Source of the DNA: Flavobacterium sp.
GTDB lineage: Bacteria; Bacteroidota; Bacteroidia; Flavobacteriales; Flavobacteriaceae
DNA: 64,000 nt
NCBI GenBank assembly: GCA_029946065.1
Contig: JAQSDU010000015.1
Location: 1-64,000, forward strand
Direction of reading: 5' to 3'
A model generated the notes under the pieces. That model was given only the letters and a program-made list of their open reading frames with translations, had not been told where the DNA came from and made no database searches. Position 1 is the stretch's first letter; every line of letters starts with the position of its first letter. This document shows, in pieces, positions 32,658-43,200 of the stretch. The position numbers and the translations under genes were made by a program.

Positions 32658-33599
32658 ATGTTTTCAGTAGTCATTCCATATTACAATAAATCAAAGTATA
32701 TTTTGCGATGCATCGATTCGGTGTGGCAGCAAACCTATAAAAATTTTGAAATCATATTGGTAAACGACGGCGCTACTGATGACGGAATAGATTTGGTTTT
32801 GACAAAATACGGAAATACGGTAACTGTTATAAACCAGCCGAATAGTGGCGTTTCGACGGCAAGAAATACAGGAATTAAAGCTTCAAAATATTCGTTTATT
32901 GCTTTTCTTGATGCGGATGATTGCTGGCATTCCCGCTATTTAGAAACTGTGAATAGTATTGTTTCAAAACAAGAAAAACTTACCATCATCGGCGCTCATT
33001 ATTCAAGAACTTCTGATTTTTTGGCAAACGAACCGGATACAATTGATTATTTCAAATTTGGCAATTACTTCAAACTGGCAATAAAGAATACCTATTTCAC
33101 TGCTTCTTCAACTTGTATTGCGAGAAATTTTTTCGAGAAAAATTCCGGGTTCAACCCCAACCTAAAAACAGGAGAAGACAGCGATGTCTGGTTTCGCGCA
33201 GTGCAAAATGGTAACGGTGCGTTTTATATTAAAAATACGTTGAGTTTTTATTCTGATGAAGATGAAAATCAAACTACAAAAACTACAGTTGCCATAAAAA
33301 ATAGTCTTGTAGGAAATATAAATTCAATCTATAAAAATGATATTAGTAATAATGAAAATCGTGATTTCGACAGATTTATTAGTTTGTATGTCTATTTCAA
33401 TTTATATTCGTATTACTATGACAAACAATACTATAGCGAAGCAAAAGCGGTCTTAAAACAAAACCAATTTTATTTTTTCGGATTGCATTTGATGTATTAT
33501 TTGCCATTTAGAATTGGACATACAATCGTAAATTCCAAAAAATTAAATCGTTACCTTCGGCTGTATTTGAAGTTCGTAATTAAATATTTTTACTCATGA
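32658..33599 (+). CDS. Glycosyltransferase family 2
   Basis: FSVVIPYYNKSKYILRCIDSVWQQTYKNFEIILVNDGATDDG; AFLDADDCW. Confidence 0.92.
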   Translation: MFSVVIPYYNKSKYILRCIDSVWQQTYKNFEIILVNDGATDDGIDLVLTKYGNTVTVINQPNSGVSTARNTGIKASKYSFIAFLDADDCWHSRYLETVNSIVSKQEKLTIIGAHYSRTSDFLANEPDTIDYFKFGNYFKLAIKNTYFTASSTCIARNFFEKNSGFNPNLKTGEDSDVWFRAVQNGNGAFYIKNTLSFYSDEDENQTTKTTVAIKNSLVGNINSIYKNDISNNENRDFDRFISLYVYFNLYSYYYDKQYYSEAKAVLKQNQFYFFGLHLMYYLPFRIGHTIVNSKKLNRYLRLYLKFVIKYFYS

Positions 33600-34666
33600 A
33601 AATCATCCGGCTGTCAACATTTCTAGATTATGGCGGAATTGAATCAAAGATGGCAAATTTATCGTCGTTCCAAGATGGCAATGAATGGGTTTTTGTCGCT
33701 ATCGGAAAAGGCGGAATTGCAGAAAGTAGAATTCGTGGAAACAAAAAAACAGTTTTTTGCTTTAATCTTCCGCATCGCATTCCTTCGCCGATTACGATTT
33801 TCAAATTGTATCGTTTTTTCAAAGAAGCAAAACCACAAGTGGTACATTCTTCAGGTGCAGAAGCAAATTTTCACGGCGTAATTGCTGCTAAAATGGCTAA
33901 AATCCCGGTTGTGATCGCCGAAGAAATTGGAATTGCAAAGCAAAGCAAAGTCGCAAAACTTATTTTTAGATTGATTTATCGCCTTGCCGATTTTGTTTTA
34001 GGCGAATCCAAAGCCGTAACAGACAACCTACGGAGCAACTATGCAATCAATACTTCAAAACTTAAAGTGGTCGATAATTTCACACTTTTTCCAAAAATTG
34101 AATTGACAACGAAAGCTTCTGAAAACTCGGTTTTTCAATTATTGACAGTTTCCCGATTAGAACCTGTTAAAAATATTGAAGGTATCATTCGTGTTATGCA
34201 ACGTTTAAAATCAGAAAATTACAATATAAAATATACGATTGTTGGTGATGGAAGTTCAAGGTATGAACTCTTACATTTAGTCAAAGCATCAGCACTCGAA
34301 AAGGAAATTGATTGGGTAGGTTTTCAGCAAAAAACATTGCCTTTTTATTTGCAATCAGATTTGTTTATTTTAAATTCCTTTTCTGAAGGATTTTCCAATG
34401 CTTTACTCGAAGCGATGTATTGTAAAAAAATAGTCATCACAACCAAAGTTGGCGCCGCTGACGAAATAATTATGAATGACAAAAACGGCTTTACCATTGA
34501 TTGTAATGACGACAACCAATTGTACGAAATGATAAAATTGGTATTGCATTTAAGTTTAGAAAAGCAGCAACAGATTCAAAATGCAGCACATCAATCGGTT
34601 GTTGCAAATTATGCTATAGAAAGTCATGTCGCCAAATTAATGTCTGTTTATAACTTAAAATCATGA
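33596..34666 (+). CDS. Glycosyltransferase family 4
   Basis: VVHSSGAEANFHGVIAAKMAKIPVVIAEE; LFILNSFSEGFSNALLEAMYCKKIVITTKVGAADEII. Confidence 0.9.
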   Translation: MKIIRLSTFLDYGGIESKMANLSSFQDGNEWVFVAIGKGGIAESRIRGNKKTVFCFNLPHRIPSPITIFKLYRFFKEAKPQVVHSSGAEANFHGVIAAKMAKIPVVIAEEIGIAKQSKVAKLIFRLIYRLADFVLGESKAVTDNLRSNYAINTSKLKVVDNFTLFPKIELTTKASENSVFQLLTVSRLEPVKNIEGIIRVMQRLKSENYNIKYTIVGDGSSRYELLHLVKASALEKEIDWVGFQQKTLPFYLQSDLFILNSFSEGFSNALLEAMYCKKIVITTKVGAADEIIMNDKNGFTIDCNDDNQLYEMIKLVLHLSLEKQQQIQNAAHQSVVANYAIESHVAKLMSVYNLKS

Positions 34667-35790
34667 TTAGAGTTTTAAACATCATTGACACGATGGGTTC
34701 GGGTGGCGTTGAAAGAAGGCGTTTGTCTTTGGCAAAATTACTCGACAATTCGCAATTCGAACTCAAGATAATATGTACCAATGCCGTTGGAACTTTGCCT
34801 GAGGAATTTAAAAAATATAACATTGAAGTCATTGCTATAGGCAATCTACGATCTGTTTTTGATTATCAACAGCACAAAAAAGTGATGGCAATAATTGCCA
34901 GCTTTAAGCCGCATATCGTTCATGGTGCAGTGTTTGAAGGTGTAACAATGGCTGCTGTTTCCGGATTTTTTAAACGTGTCCCGATTGTCATTCTTGAAGA
35001 AACTTCTGATCCGCAAAACCGTAGTTGGAAAGGTAATTTATTGATGAAATTGCTGTGTACTTTTGCCGACAAAGTTGTTGGCGTTTCTCCGGCAGCAACG
35101 ACATATCTCGAGGATACTATCAAAATCAACAAAAGAAAAGTAGTGCTCATTACTAATGGCGTTGCCATTCCAAAATCATTTTCTGTTCAGGAAAAATCAG
35201 CTTTAAAACAGCAACTTGGGATTCATGAGAATGACATTGTCATTGGATCGGTTGGAAGAATGTCTTCTGATGCACACAAACGTTTTTCAGATTTGATAAA
35301 AGCTGTCGCAATGCTAGTAAAGAAAAGTTTGAACATCAAATTAATTTTAGTAGGCGAGGGCCCTGAAAAAGCCAATTATGAAGATTTGGTAACGGAATTA
35401 AATCTTAAAGATAACGTTATCTTTACAGGTTATCAGCATGAAACCAACAGATTTTATTCGATTTTTGATGTGTTTTGCCTGACATCTGCATTTGAAGCAT
35501 TTGGACTTGTAGTTGCCGAAGCGATGTTCCATCAACTTCCAGTTGTAGCGACAAAAGTAGGCGGAATGCAATATATTGTCGATGATGGAATTACTGGATT
35601 TTTGGTCGAAAAATTTGATATCAATGCAATCACCAAGAAGCTTCAAATCCTTTATCTTGATGCTGATTTGAGAATATCGTTCGGAACTGCCGGATACGAA
35701 AAAGCGATTCAAAATTATACAGAGGAAAAATATGTAGAGCGTGTCGAAACATTGTACATGAAATTACTAAAGGAAAAAGGTATTTTATAA
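34663..35790 (+). CDS. Glycosyltransferase family 4
   Basis: IDTMGSGGVERRRLSLAKLL; VFCLTSAFEAFGLVVAEAMFHQLPVVATKVGGMQYIVDDGITGFLV. Confidence 0.92.
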   Translation: MIRVLNIIDTMGSGGVERRRLSLAKLLDNSQFELKIICTNAVGTLPEEFKKYNIEVIAIGNLRSVFDYQQHKKVMAIIASFKPHIVHGAVFEGVTMAAVSGFFKRVPIVILEETSDPQNRSWKGNLLMKLLCTFADKVVGVSPAATTYLEDTIKINKRKVVLITNGVAIPKSFSVQEKSALKQQLGIHENDIVIGSVGRMSSDAHKRFSDLIKAVAMLVKKSLNIKLILVGEGPEKANYEDLVTELNLKDNVIFTGYQHETNRFYSIFDVFCLTSAFEAFGLVVAEAMFHQLPVVATKVGGMQYIVDDGITGFLVEKFDINAITKKLQILYLDADLRISFGTAGYEKAIQNYTEEKYVERVETLYMKLLKEKGIL

Positions 35791-36980
35791 TGAAAAAGAT
35801 TCTTTTCATAACTTGGGACGGACCACAAACGAACTACATGGAAGGATTGTTCATGCCGATTTTTAACGAAATACAACAACAATCGCAATATCGATTCCAT
35901 ATCATACAGTTTACCTGGGCAGATGAAACGCAAATAAATCATATTAAAATCGCCGCCGATAATTTCGGAATTGCCTATTCTAAAAAAACCATAGTAAGAA
36001 AACCAAATGCTACTTTGGGAAGCCTGATTACCGTTTTCAAGAGCGTTCATTTTCTCAAAAAATATATCAGGAAGCATAACATCGACATCGTAATGCCCAG
36101 AAGCACGATGCCTGCAATGATGTTGAACCGACTAAAAACGCAAAATTTCAAGTTGCTTTTCGATGCCGACGGATTTCCGCTTGAAGAACGTGTGGATTTT
36201 GCATCTTTATCGAAAGTCAGTAAACAATATCAATTTTTGAAAAAGGAAGAAACATTGATTTTAAATAAAGCTGATGGTGTGATCACACGTTCTGAAAAAG
36301 CGAGTGCCATACATTTACAAACGCTGACAAACAAAAAACCGGAAAAATTTAATGTTGTTTTTAATGGACGAAACGCAGATTTTTTCAAACCGAATGCAGC
36401 GATGAAAAAAGATACCAGGGCAGCATTGGCTATTCCTGACGATGCGATCGTTTTTGTATATTGTGGTTCACTTGGTGCGCAATATGGCTGGGATGAGATG
36501 ATTGCGGTTTTTACCAATTATCATGATTTAAACGAAAACTCCTATTTTATAATATTGACAGGAAATCCTGAATTTGCGCAAGAAAGGATCCCGCCCGGAT
36601 TGCAGGAATTTTTGATAATTACTAAAATTCCTTTTCTCGATGTACCAAAATATTTGGCTATCGCAGATTTCGCTTTTGCCATCCGTGAGCCGAAATGGAG
36701 CATGCAAGGCGTGGCACCCATAAAATTAGGCGAGTATTTGTTGATGGGAATTCCAACAATTGCCTCCGCGGGTATTGGAGATACTGATAAAATTTTGAAT
36801 ACAATTGATTCCTGTTTTTTATTCAGGCATGACGATAACGACAATATTTCTAAGGCGTTGCAATTTATCGAATACAAAAAGATTGCCGTTAATGAAAATA
36901 TCAGAAATGCTGCAATGCATTATTTTTCACTGGATGAAAGCGCCAAAAGTTATATTAAAGCTTTAGATAAATTAAAATGA
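35790..36980 (+). CDS. Glycosyltransferase (GT4-like)
   Basis: GT-B fold pattern: FNVVFNGRNADFFKP, IVFVYCGSLGAQYGWDEMIAVF, PIKLGEYLLMGIPTIASAGIGDTD. Confidence 0.82.
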   Translation: MKKILFITWDGPQTNYMEGLFMPIFNEIQQQSQYRFHIIQFTWADETQINHIKIAADNFGIAYSKKTIVRKPNATLGSLITVFKSVHFLKKYIRKHNIDIVMPRSTMPAMMLNRLKTQNFKLLFDADGFPLEERVDFASLSKVSKQYQFLKKEETLILNKADGVITRSEKASAIHLQTLTNKKPEKFNVVFNGRNADFFKPNAAMKKDTRAALAIPDDAIVFVYCGSLGAQYGWDEMIAVFTNYHDLNENSYFIILTGNPEFAQERIPPGLQEFLIITKIPFLDVPKYLAIADFAFAIREPKWSMQGVAPIKLGEYLLMGIPTIASAGIGDTDKILNTIDSCFLFRHDDNDNISKALQFIEYKKIAVNENIRNAAMHYFSLDESAKSYIKALDKLK

Positions 36981-38035
36981 AAGTACTTTATCTGACCAAA
37001 TATCCACGAAAAGGTGCCAGCAGCCGGTTGCGCAGTTACCAGTTTTTTCCGCTTTTAGAAGCGGCAGGAATTGAAGTGACAGCGCAGTCTTTTTTCAATG
37101 AAATCTATTTGAATAATTTATACGCTAAAAAAAGTAATGGTGGATTATTAATTTTTAGTTTTTATTTAAAGCGTTTTTTTGCAATTTTTACGGCTTTTAG
37201 GTATGACAAAATTGTAATCGAGAAAGAAATTTTTCCATACTTTTTTAGTTGGTTTGAAAAGATATTCTTTTATCTGAAAATAGAATATATTGTTGATTAC
37301 GACGATGCAATTTTTCATAATTACGATTTAAATACCTCTAAATTTATTAGGTTTTTCCTGAAGAATAAGATTGCGAATGTCATGAAATACAGCGGCTGCG
37401 TGATGGCGGGGAATAGTTATTTGTACGAAAAGGCAAAAAATTCGGGTGCAAAAAAAGTTATAAAACAACCAACAGTAATTGATCTGGAGAAGTATAATTG
37501 TGTTGAAAAAAGCGCCAATTCAAAAGTTGTGATTGGCTGGATTGGCTCGCCAACGACTTTTAAATATGTTACAGCGTTACAACCAGTTTTTGAACGATTA
37601 CTTTTAAAATATGATATCGAAATTCAAATCGTCGGTGCCAAAGAGGATATAGGTTTGGGCGACGCAATGCAATACATTTTATGGAATGAAAATACTGAAG
37701 TTGAAGCCATTTCTAAATTTGATATCGGCATCATGCCACTTGAAAATACGCCTTGGGAATTAGGAAAATGTTCTTACAAATTGATCCAGTATATGGGTTG
37801 TGGAAAACCGGTCGTTGGCTCCGCTGTGGGAATGAATAATGAAGTGATTGATGATACTAAAAATGGCTTTTTAGTTTTTGATGATTGCGAATGGTATGAA
37901 AAACTATCCGTTTTAATCGAAAACAAGACTTTGCGCAATCAATTTGGAATTGCCGGCAGACAAAAAGTAGCAGGGCATTACAATCTCGAAAATAATTTCA
38001 AAAAACTATTAACTATTTTAAGCAATGCTTCCTGA
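36977..38035 (+). CDS. Glycosyltransferase (GT4-like)
   Basis: VVIGWIGSPTTFKYVTALQPVFERL; CSYKLIQYMGCGKPVVGSAVGMNNEVI. Confidence 0.85.
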   Translation: MKVLYLTKYPRKGASSRLRSYQFFPLLEAAGIEVTAQSFFNEIYLNNLYAKKSNGGLLIFSFYLKRFFAIFTAFRYDKIVIEKEIFPYFFSWFEKIFFYLKIEYIVDYDDAIFHNYDLNTSKFIRFFLKNKIANVMKYSGCVMAGNSYLYEKAKNSGAKKVIKQPTVIDLEKYNCVEKSANSKVVIGWIGSPTTFKYVTALQPVFERLLLKYDIEIQIVGAKEDIGLGDAMQYILWNENTEVEAISKFDIGIMPLENTPWELGKCSYKLIQYMGCGKPVVGSAVGMNNEVIDDTKNGFLVFDDCEWYEKLSVLIENKTLRNQFGIAGRQKVAGHYNLENNFKKLLTILSNAS

Positions 38036-39071
38036 AAAAAAAGCGCAATATCTTGACGTACTCCAAATCCTGAGAGGTATTGCAGCGTTAATGGTTGTGA
38101 TGCACCATAGTGTAGGATCGATAAAATTTTACCATAGGATAAATTACCATTGGTTGGACTTTATTGGTGGAATGGGGAAATTTGGTGTGGATTTTTTCTT
38201 CGTGTTATCTGGATTTATCATTTCGTATTCGGCTTATTTTAAGCATCAAGATCCAAGCGCTTTTTCCAAATATGTCAAAGCCAGACTTATCAGAATTTAT
38301 GTGCCTTATCTTCCAATTGGGATTTTTATGCTGCTACTGTATTCCTATTTTCCTGGCTTTTCTAATGGAGGCAGGATCATCAGTACATTTACGTCGCTTA
38401 CCTTATTGCCTGGCGGTAATCCGGCTTTATCAGTAGCGTGGACACTTACTTTTGAGTTGTGCTTTTACTTCCTTTTCAGCCTGTACTTTTTTTCTAAAAA
38501 AGGCTGGAATTATTTTATTGTGTTTTGGCTGGTGACAATAGTTTTTGTCAATTACAGCGGTGTGATTGCTATGACATCGGTTACAAATTTGTACCTTAAA
38601 ATCTTTTTCTCAACTTATAATATCGAATTTATTCTGGGCTATTTCTTGTCGTTGGTCATCCTGAAAAAGATGAAATTCAATTTCATAGTAGGCGCTTTTT
38701 TGCTCTTAATCTTAACGATTCCCTTGCTGTACGGCAAATATTTTGAAATCGAATGGTTCAGCTTTTCATTAAATTTGCTGTTTGCATCAATCGTATTTAT
38801 TATTGTCTATCTTGCAATTATTTTCTTTAATTATGATATAAAAAAGACCTCAGTGTTTATGATGATTGGCAACGCTACTTATTCTATATATTTGATTCAT
38901 AATCCGTTACAAATGATATTGATACGATTTTTACCAAGGATAAATGCCGTTTATGAAATTGCGTTGACGTTATTGCTGACATTGATTATTTCGTCTTTTT
39001 TCGGATATATTTATTATTTTGTATTTGAAAAAAAGGTAATGAAGGTGCTGATGAATAAATTTGCGAAGTAA
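38025..39071 (+). CDS. Acyltransferase family 3 (integral membrane O-acyltransferase)
   Basis: LDVLQILRGIAALMVVMHHSVG; GVDFFFVLSGFIISY; multi-TM. Confidence 0.92.
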   Translation: MLPEKKAQYLDVLQILRGIAALMVVMHHSVGSIKFYHRINYHWLDFIGGMGKFGVDFFFVLSGFIISYSAYFKHQDPSAFSKYVKARLIRIYVPYLPIGIFMLLLYSYFPGFSNGGRIISTFTSLTLLPGGNPALSVAWTLTFELCFYFLFSLYFFSKKGWNYFIVFWLVTIVFVNYSGVIAMTSVTNLYLKIFFSTYNIEFILGYFLSLVILKKMKFNFIVGAFLLLILTIPLLYGKYFEIEWFSFSLNLLFASIVFIIVYLAIIFFNYDIKKTSVFMMIGNATYSIYLIHNPLQMILIRFLPRINAVYEIALTLLLTLIISSFFGYIYYFVFEKKVMKVLMNKFAK

Positions 39072-39073
39072 TT

Positions 39074-40231
39074 ATGGATATTCTTTTTACCATCTTGGCC
39101 CTTTCATCAGGATATTTATTTATCTTCAGTTTTAAAAACAGCCTTTCTGAAGCCAATTTTAATACGCTACGGTTATTATTCCTATACCATCTTGTGTTTG
39201 GCGTTTATTTTTGTCTTGCTGTTCAGGGTGATGCTATTGGTTATTGGCGGGAAGCCAAATCGATGTCGCAACAGGATTTTTTATTCTCATTGACACAAAG
39301 CCAAGGCACCTATTTTATTTATGCACTGAATTATTATCCGTCTAAAATTTTAGGACTGTCTTATTTTACGGGCACCATGATCTACAGCGTGATTGGTTTT
39401 ATCGGACTGACTTATTTTTATGTCAATGCAATATCGCTAATTCCAAACAATCCAAAATTCAGGAATTATTATTTATTCCCACTTTTGTTTTTTCTTCCGA
39501 ATTTGCATTTTTGGAGTTGCGCAGTAGGGAAGGACACTTTGTTGTTTTTCTGCATTGGATTGTTTGTTCACGGCCTCATTCAACCATTCAAACGAATGCC
39601 GCTTATCGTATTAGCATTGTTTTTGACTTATTTTATTAGGCCGCACATGACGTTAATCATGCTTTTGGGTTTCGGTATTGCTTATTTTTCGGGCAAGAAC
39701 ATTTCGCTTTTTAAACGTATTTTATTTTTCACTGCAATGATCGGAATTGCCGTTGCCATATTGCCATTGGTCATGAAATTTTCTAAAATAGAAGAAGCCT
39801 CTTTAGATGCGTTCGATAAATTTTCACAAACTAAAGCAAGTGTATTGGGCGGTGCACATACAAGCTCAGCGATTGATATTTCTTCCTATCCGTTTCCATT
39901 AAAAATATTTACATTTTTATTCAGACCTTTATTTTTCGATATTAACGGAATTCCGTCAATTTTGGCTTCTTTAGAAAATTTACTGCTGTTGGTGCTCACA
40001 TTTTCAATTTTCAGGAACAAACCGGTAAAGTCTTTTCGAAATGCGCCATTTATAATTCAGGGAATGGTTTATTTTTTATTTATAGGTACTTTGGTTTTTT
40101 CACAATCACTAGGTAATTTAGGTATTATGATTAGAATGCGGAATATGTTCCTGCCAGGTTTGATTATTTTTATTCTTTGGCATTTTTCCTATCGAGAGAA
40201 TGAACAAATTTTAGACGATGAAAAACTATAG
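39074..40231 (+). CDS. Polytopic membrane protein, candidate EPS polymerase (Wzy/EpsG-like)
   Basis: ~10 hydrophobic segments, last gene of EPS operon, KDTLLFFCIGLFVHG and FIRPHMTLI motifs. Confidence 0.6.
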   Translation: MDILFTILALSSGYLFIFSFKNSLSEANFNTLRLLFLYHLVFGVYFCLAVQGDAIGYWREAKSMSQQDFLFSLTQSQGTYFIYALNYYPSKILGLSYFTGTMIYSVIGFIGLTYFYVNAISLIPNNPKFRNYYLFPLLFFLPNLHFWSCAVGKDTLLFFCIGLFVHGLIQPFKRMPLIVLALFLTYFIRPHMTLIMLLGFGIAYFSGKNISLFKRILFFTAMIGIAVAILPLVMKFSKIEEASLDAFDKFSQTKASVLGGAHTSSAIDISSYPFPLKIFTFLFRPLFFDINGIPSILASLENLLLLVLTFSIFRNKPVKSFRNAPFIIQGMVYFLFIGTLVFSQSLGNLGIMIRMRNMFLPGLIIFILWHFSYRENEQILDDEKL

Positions 40232-40243
40232 TTTTCGATAAAA

Positions 40244-40269
40244 AAAGAGTGGCATTAACCACTCTTTCT
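40244..40269. terminator. Bidirectional terminator between convergent genes
   Basis: AAAGAGTGG-cattaa-CCACTCTTT flanked by A-run and T-rich tract. Confidence 0.8.
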
Positions 40270-40288
40270 TTAATCGATTCTTTAAAAT

Positions 40289-43200
40289 TTATTTCTTTAT
40301 CACCCGAAGTGTCTTCTGATTGCCGCCTTGTTTAACAATAATGTTATAAATACCTGACGGATAATTATCTCCCATTTTCTGGTTTTTCATTTCGGATGTA
40401 CTTGATTGGTAAATTTCGATAAGTTTTCCGACCATATCATACACTTTAACTTCAATTTGATCTTCACTTGCCGTTTTAAAATTCAACTGTAAAGCAGATG
40501 TGAACGGATTTGGATAGGCGACCACTTCAAATACATCGGATAACAAATCTACAGCCATCCTCGGAAGGTCTGTGGGACAAGTAATTTTTGTCAAAATCAC
40601 AGTTTTAGAAGCCGAAAGTCCAAAGGCATTTCCCGATTTGATGACCAGACTCTTATCCGAAAGTGAAAATGCCGCCGTTCCTGAATATTGAATATTGAAA
40701 TTGGTATCAGGTGTAATCAGCGCATTGGACATATTGAACGGAAATGCAGCAGAAGTGACAATAGAACCAGCTGGAGCGGTAATGGAATAATAGTTTGCTC
40801 CAACAGGTGCTGACACGCTGTAATCATATCCGGCGGCCCGGTTACAAACCGAGAACGTACCATTGAGTATGGATATGCCACCCGGAAGTCCTGCAGTCAC
40901 CGTCAATAGTTTTGCAGTACTGACTGCGTTAGGAGCTGCATTGACAGTTGCGGAAGTGCCGATACCGTTAATGGCTTTGACGCCAAAAATAAAAGAAACA
41001 GTAGCTGAACTTGTAACTGAAACAGAAACTAAATTTATGTAAATGAATGGATCTACAGAAGTCAATCCGGCAACTGTCAAACCATTTTCGTCTGTTCGCG
41101 TTACTCCGGCAGGTAATTCCCATGAATAAGAATTTGCTAATGGAGACACTGCAGCAGTCAATTTTAATGTTGTGGGTTTTCCGACATACTTGCTTACAAT
41201 AGTGAGAACTGTTCCAAAATCTGTCAACGTTAGCGTTGCAGGAGCGGCAGGTACTGTCGTGTTGAGCCTTAATATCTTAGCAGTTGAGGTCGTCAAAGGC
41301 ACTAAAGTAGCGTTATTGGTTACAGAACTTCCTACTCCGTTTGCTGCTTTTACTCCAAATTGCATAAAAGGAGCGCTGACATTCTCAGTAAATTTTACAA
41401 AAATAAACGGGTCGATACTGCTGTCCGAGGTATCGATTGTTCCGTTATTAAGCGCTGTAACCCTGACTACTCCTGCCGGCAGTTCCCAAAGATACGAATT
41501 TGCCAAAGCAGAAATTCCGGCAGACAATCTGTAAGTGCCTTGTTGCCCAATAAATTTGCTAATCGTGGTAATTGCTGTAGTTGTAATGCCATCATTAAGT
41601 GTTAATGGAGCAGGCGCTATAGGAACTGTAATGTTCAGTCGTAAAAGTTTTGCTGTTGATGCCGTTGCCGGTGTAAGAGCAGCATTATTAGAAGCAGAAT
41701 TCCCAACACTATTAACTGCTTTCACGCCAAATTGCAAATAGGGAAGTGCTACGTTGTCAGTGAACTTTACATATATGAATGGTTCAGCACTCGTAGTACT
41801 GTTGGTCGTAGTTCCGCCGTTAATAGCTGTCATTCGTGTTACGCCTGACGGCAATTCCCAAAAATAGGAAGTCGCCAGAACTGAAGTAGTAGCAGATAGC
41901 CTATATGTACCTTGTTGCCCTATCAATTTGCTAATTACAGTTATTGGGTCGGCAGTTATGCCATTATTTAATGTTAAAGTCGCAGGAGGTACGGGTACTA
42001 CTGCGGTGAGCGTAATCAATTTTGCTGTGGAAGTTGTAGTCGGGTTGCTCAGCGTATTGTTATTTGTTACTGAAGTGCCCACGCCATTTTTCGATTTAAC
42101 GCCAATTCGCAATGCATATGTAAGTACTCCGCCCGTTGTTGTGTAAGAATAGGTATTCAAACTGGTCACTCCAGAAAAGTTGACAAAAATAAATGGTTCA
42201 GTACTCGAGGTACTTGCTGTAATTGTTCCACCATTAAGTGCTGTTACTCTGTTTATGCCTATCGGTAATTCCCATTCATAAGAAGTGGTCGATGCCGTTG
42301 GTGTGACAGATAATCTTAAAACAGTATTTGTTCCCATGTAAGCACTAAAATTATAAATAGCCGTTGCATCAGTTCCGTTATTCATCGTTAGCGCTGGAGC
42401 GACTGGTACCAACCTATTGAAAACGGCCGACGGCTTGAGTGATGAATTGCAGCCTAAGCTGTTGATTGTCTGCACATAAATCACCAATGGCGTTGTGGCG
42501 GTAGTAGCTAAAAACTTAACATAAATGATATTACCAGGCGTAATCGTCAACCCAGTTCCGGTATCGGTACTCGACGAAGTCACTCCAACAGGAAGTATCC
42601 ATTTGTAAAGTAAATTACTGTTATTAACGGGAGCGGCTGTAAGTTTTAAGGCTGTATCAGTACCAACATAAATTCCAACCGCAGTAATCGGTGTGGTTGG
42701 CGTAGCAGGTGCAGTCGCATTGTCATCAGTGAGAATTAAAGATCCCGGAATTGGCAGGATTACATCGGTGATAATGACTGCATTTGAAGTAATACTTCCA
42801 CAATCTGAGATGATCACAACTTTATATTTCGTACCCGTCTCCGGTATTATAGGATCTGTTTTGGTAATGTTTAATATTGAAGAAGTCACGCCTGCATAAT
42901 TCTCATTTGCGGTCAACAATGTCCATGTAGTGTTATCTGTAGGCAATTGAGAATACCATTGGTAAGTAGCGGTTGACGATCCTGAAACCACAGATAATGA
43001 AACAGCAGCACCAGTCGCTTTACAAATTAAAGCATTTGATGGCTGTGTTGTAATGGTGTTGGTATTTATTGTCAATGCTAAAGTTTCGGTATGACAGCCG
43101 TTTAAGTATATATAGTTGCCGCTTTGGGTATAAGTGTTGCTATTTCCTGCAGTCCAGGTATATGAGTCGCAAACAGCTACTGTTGTCGTATGCGAAGTAG

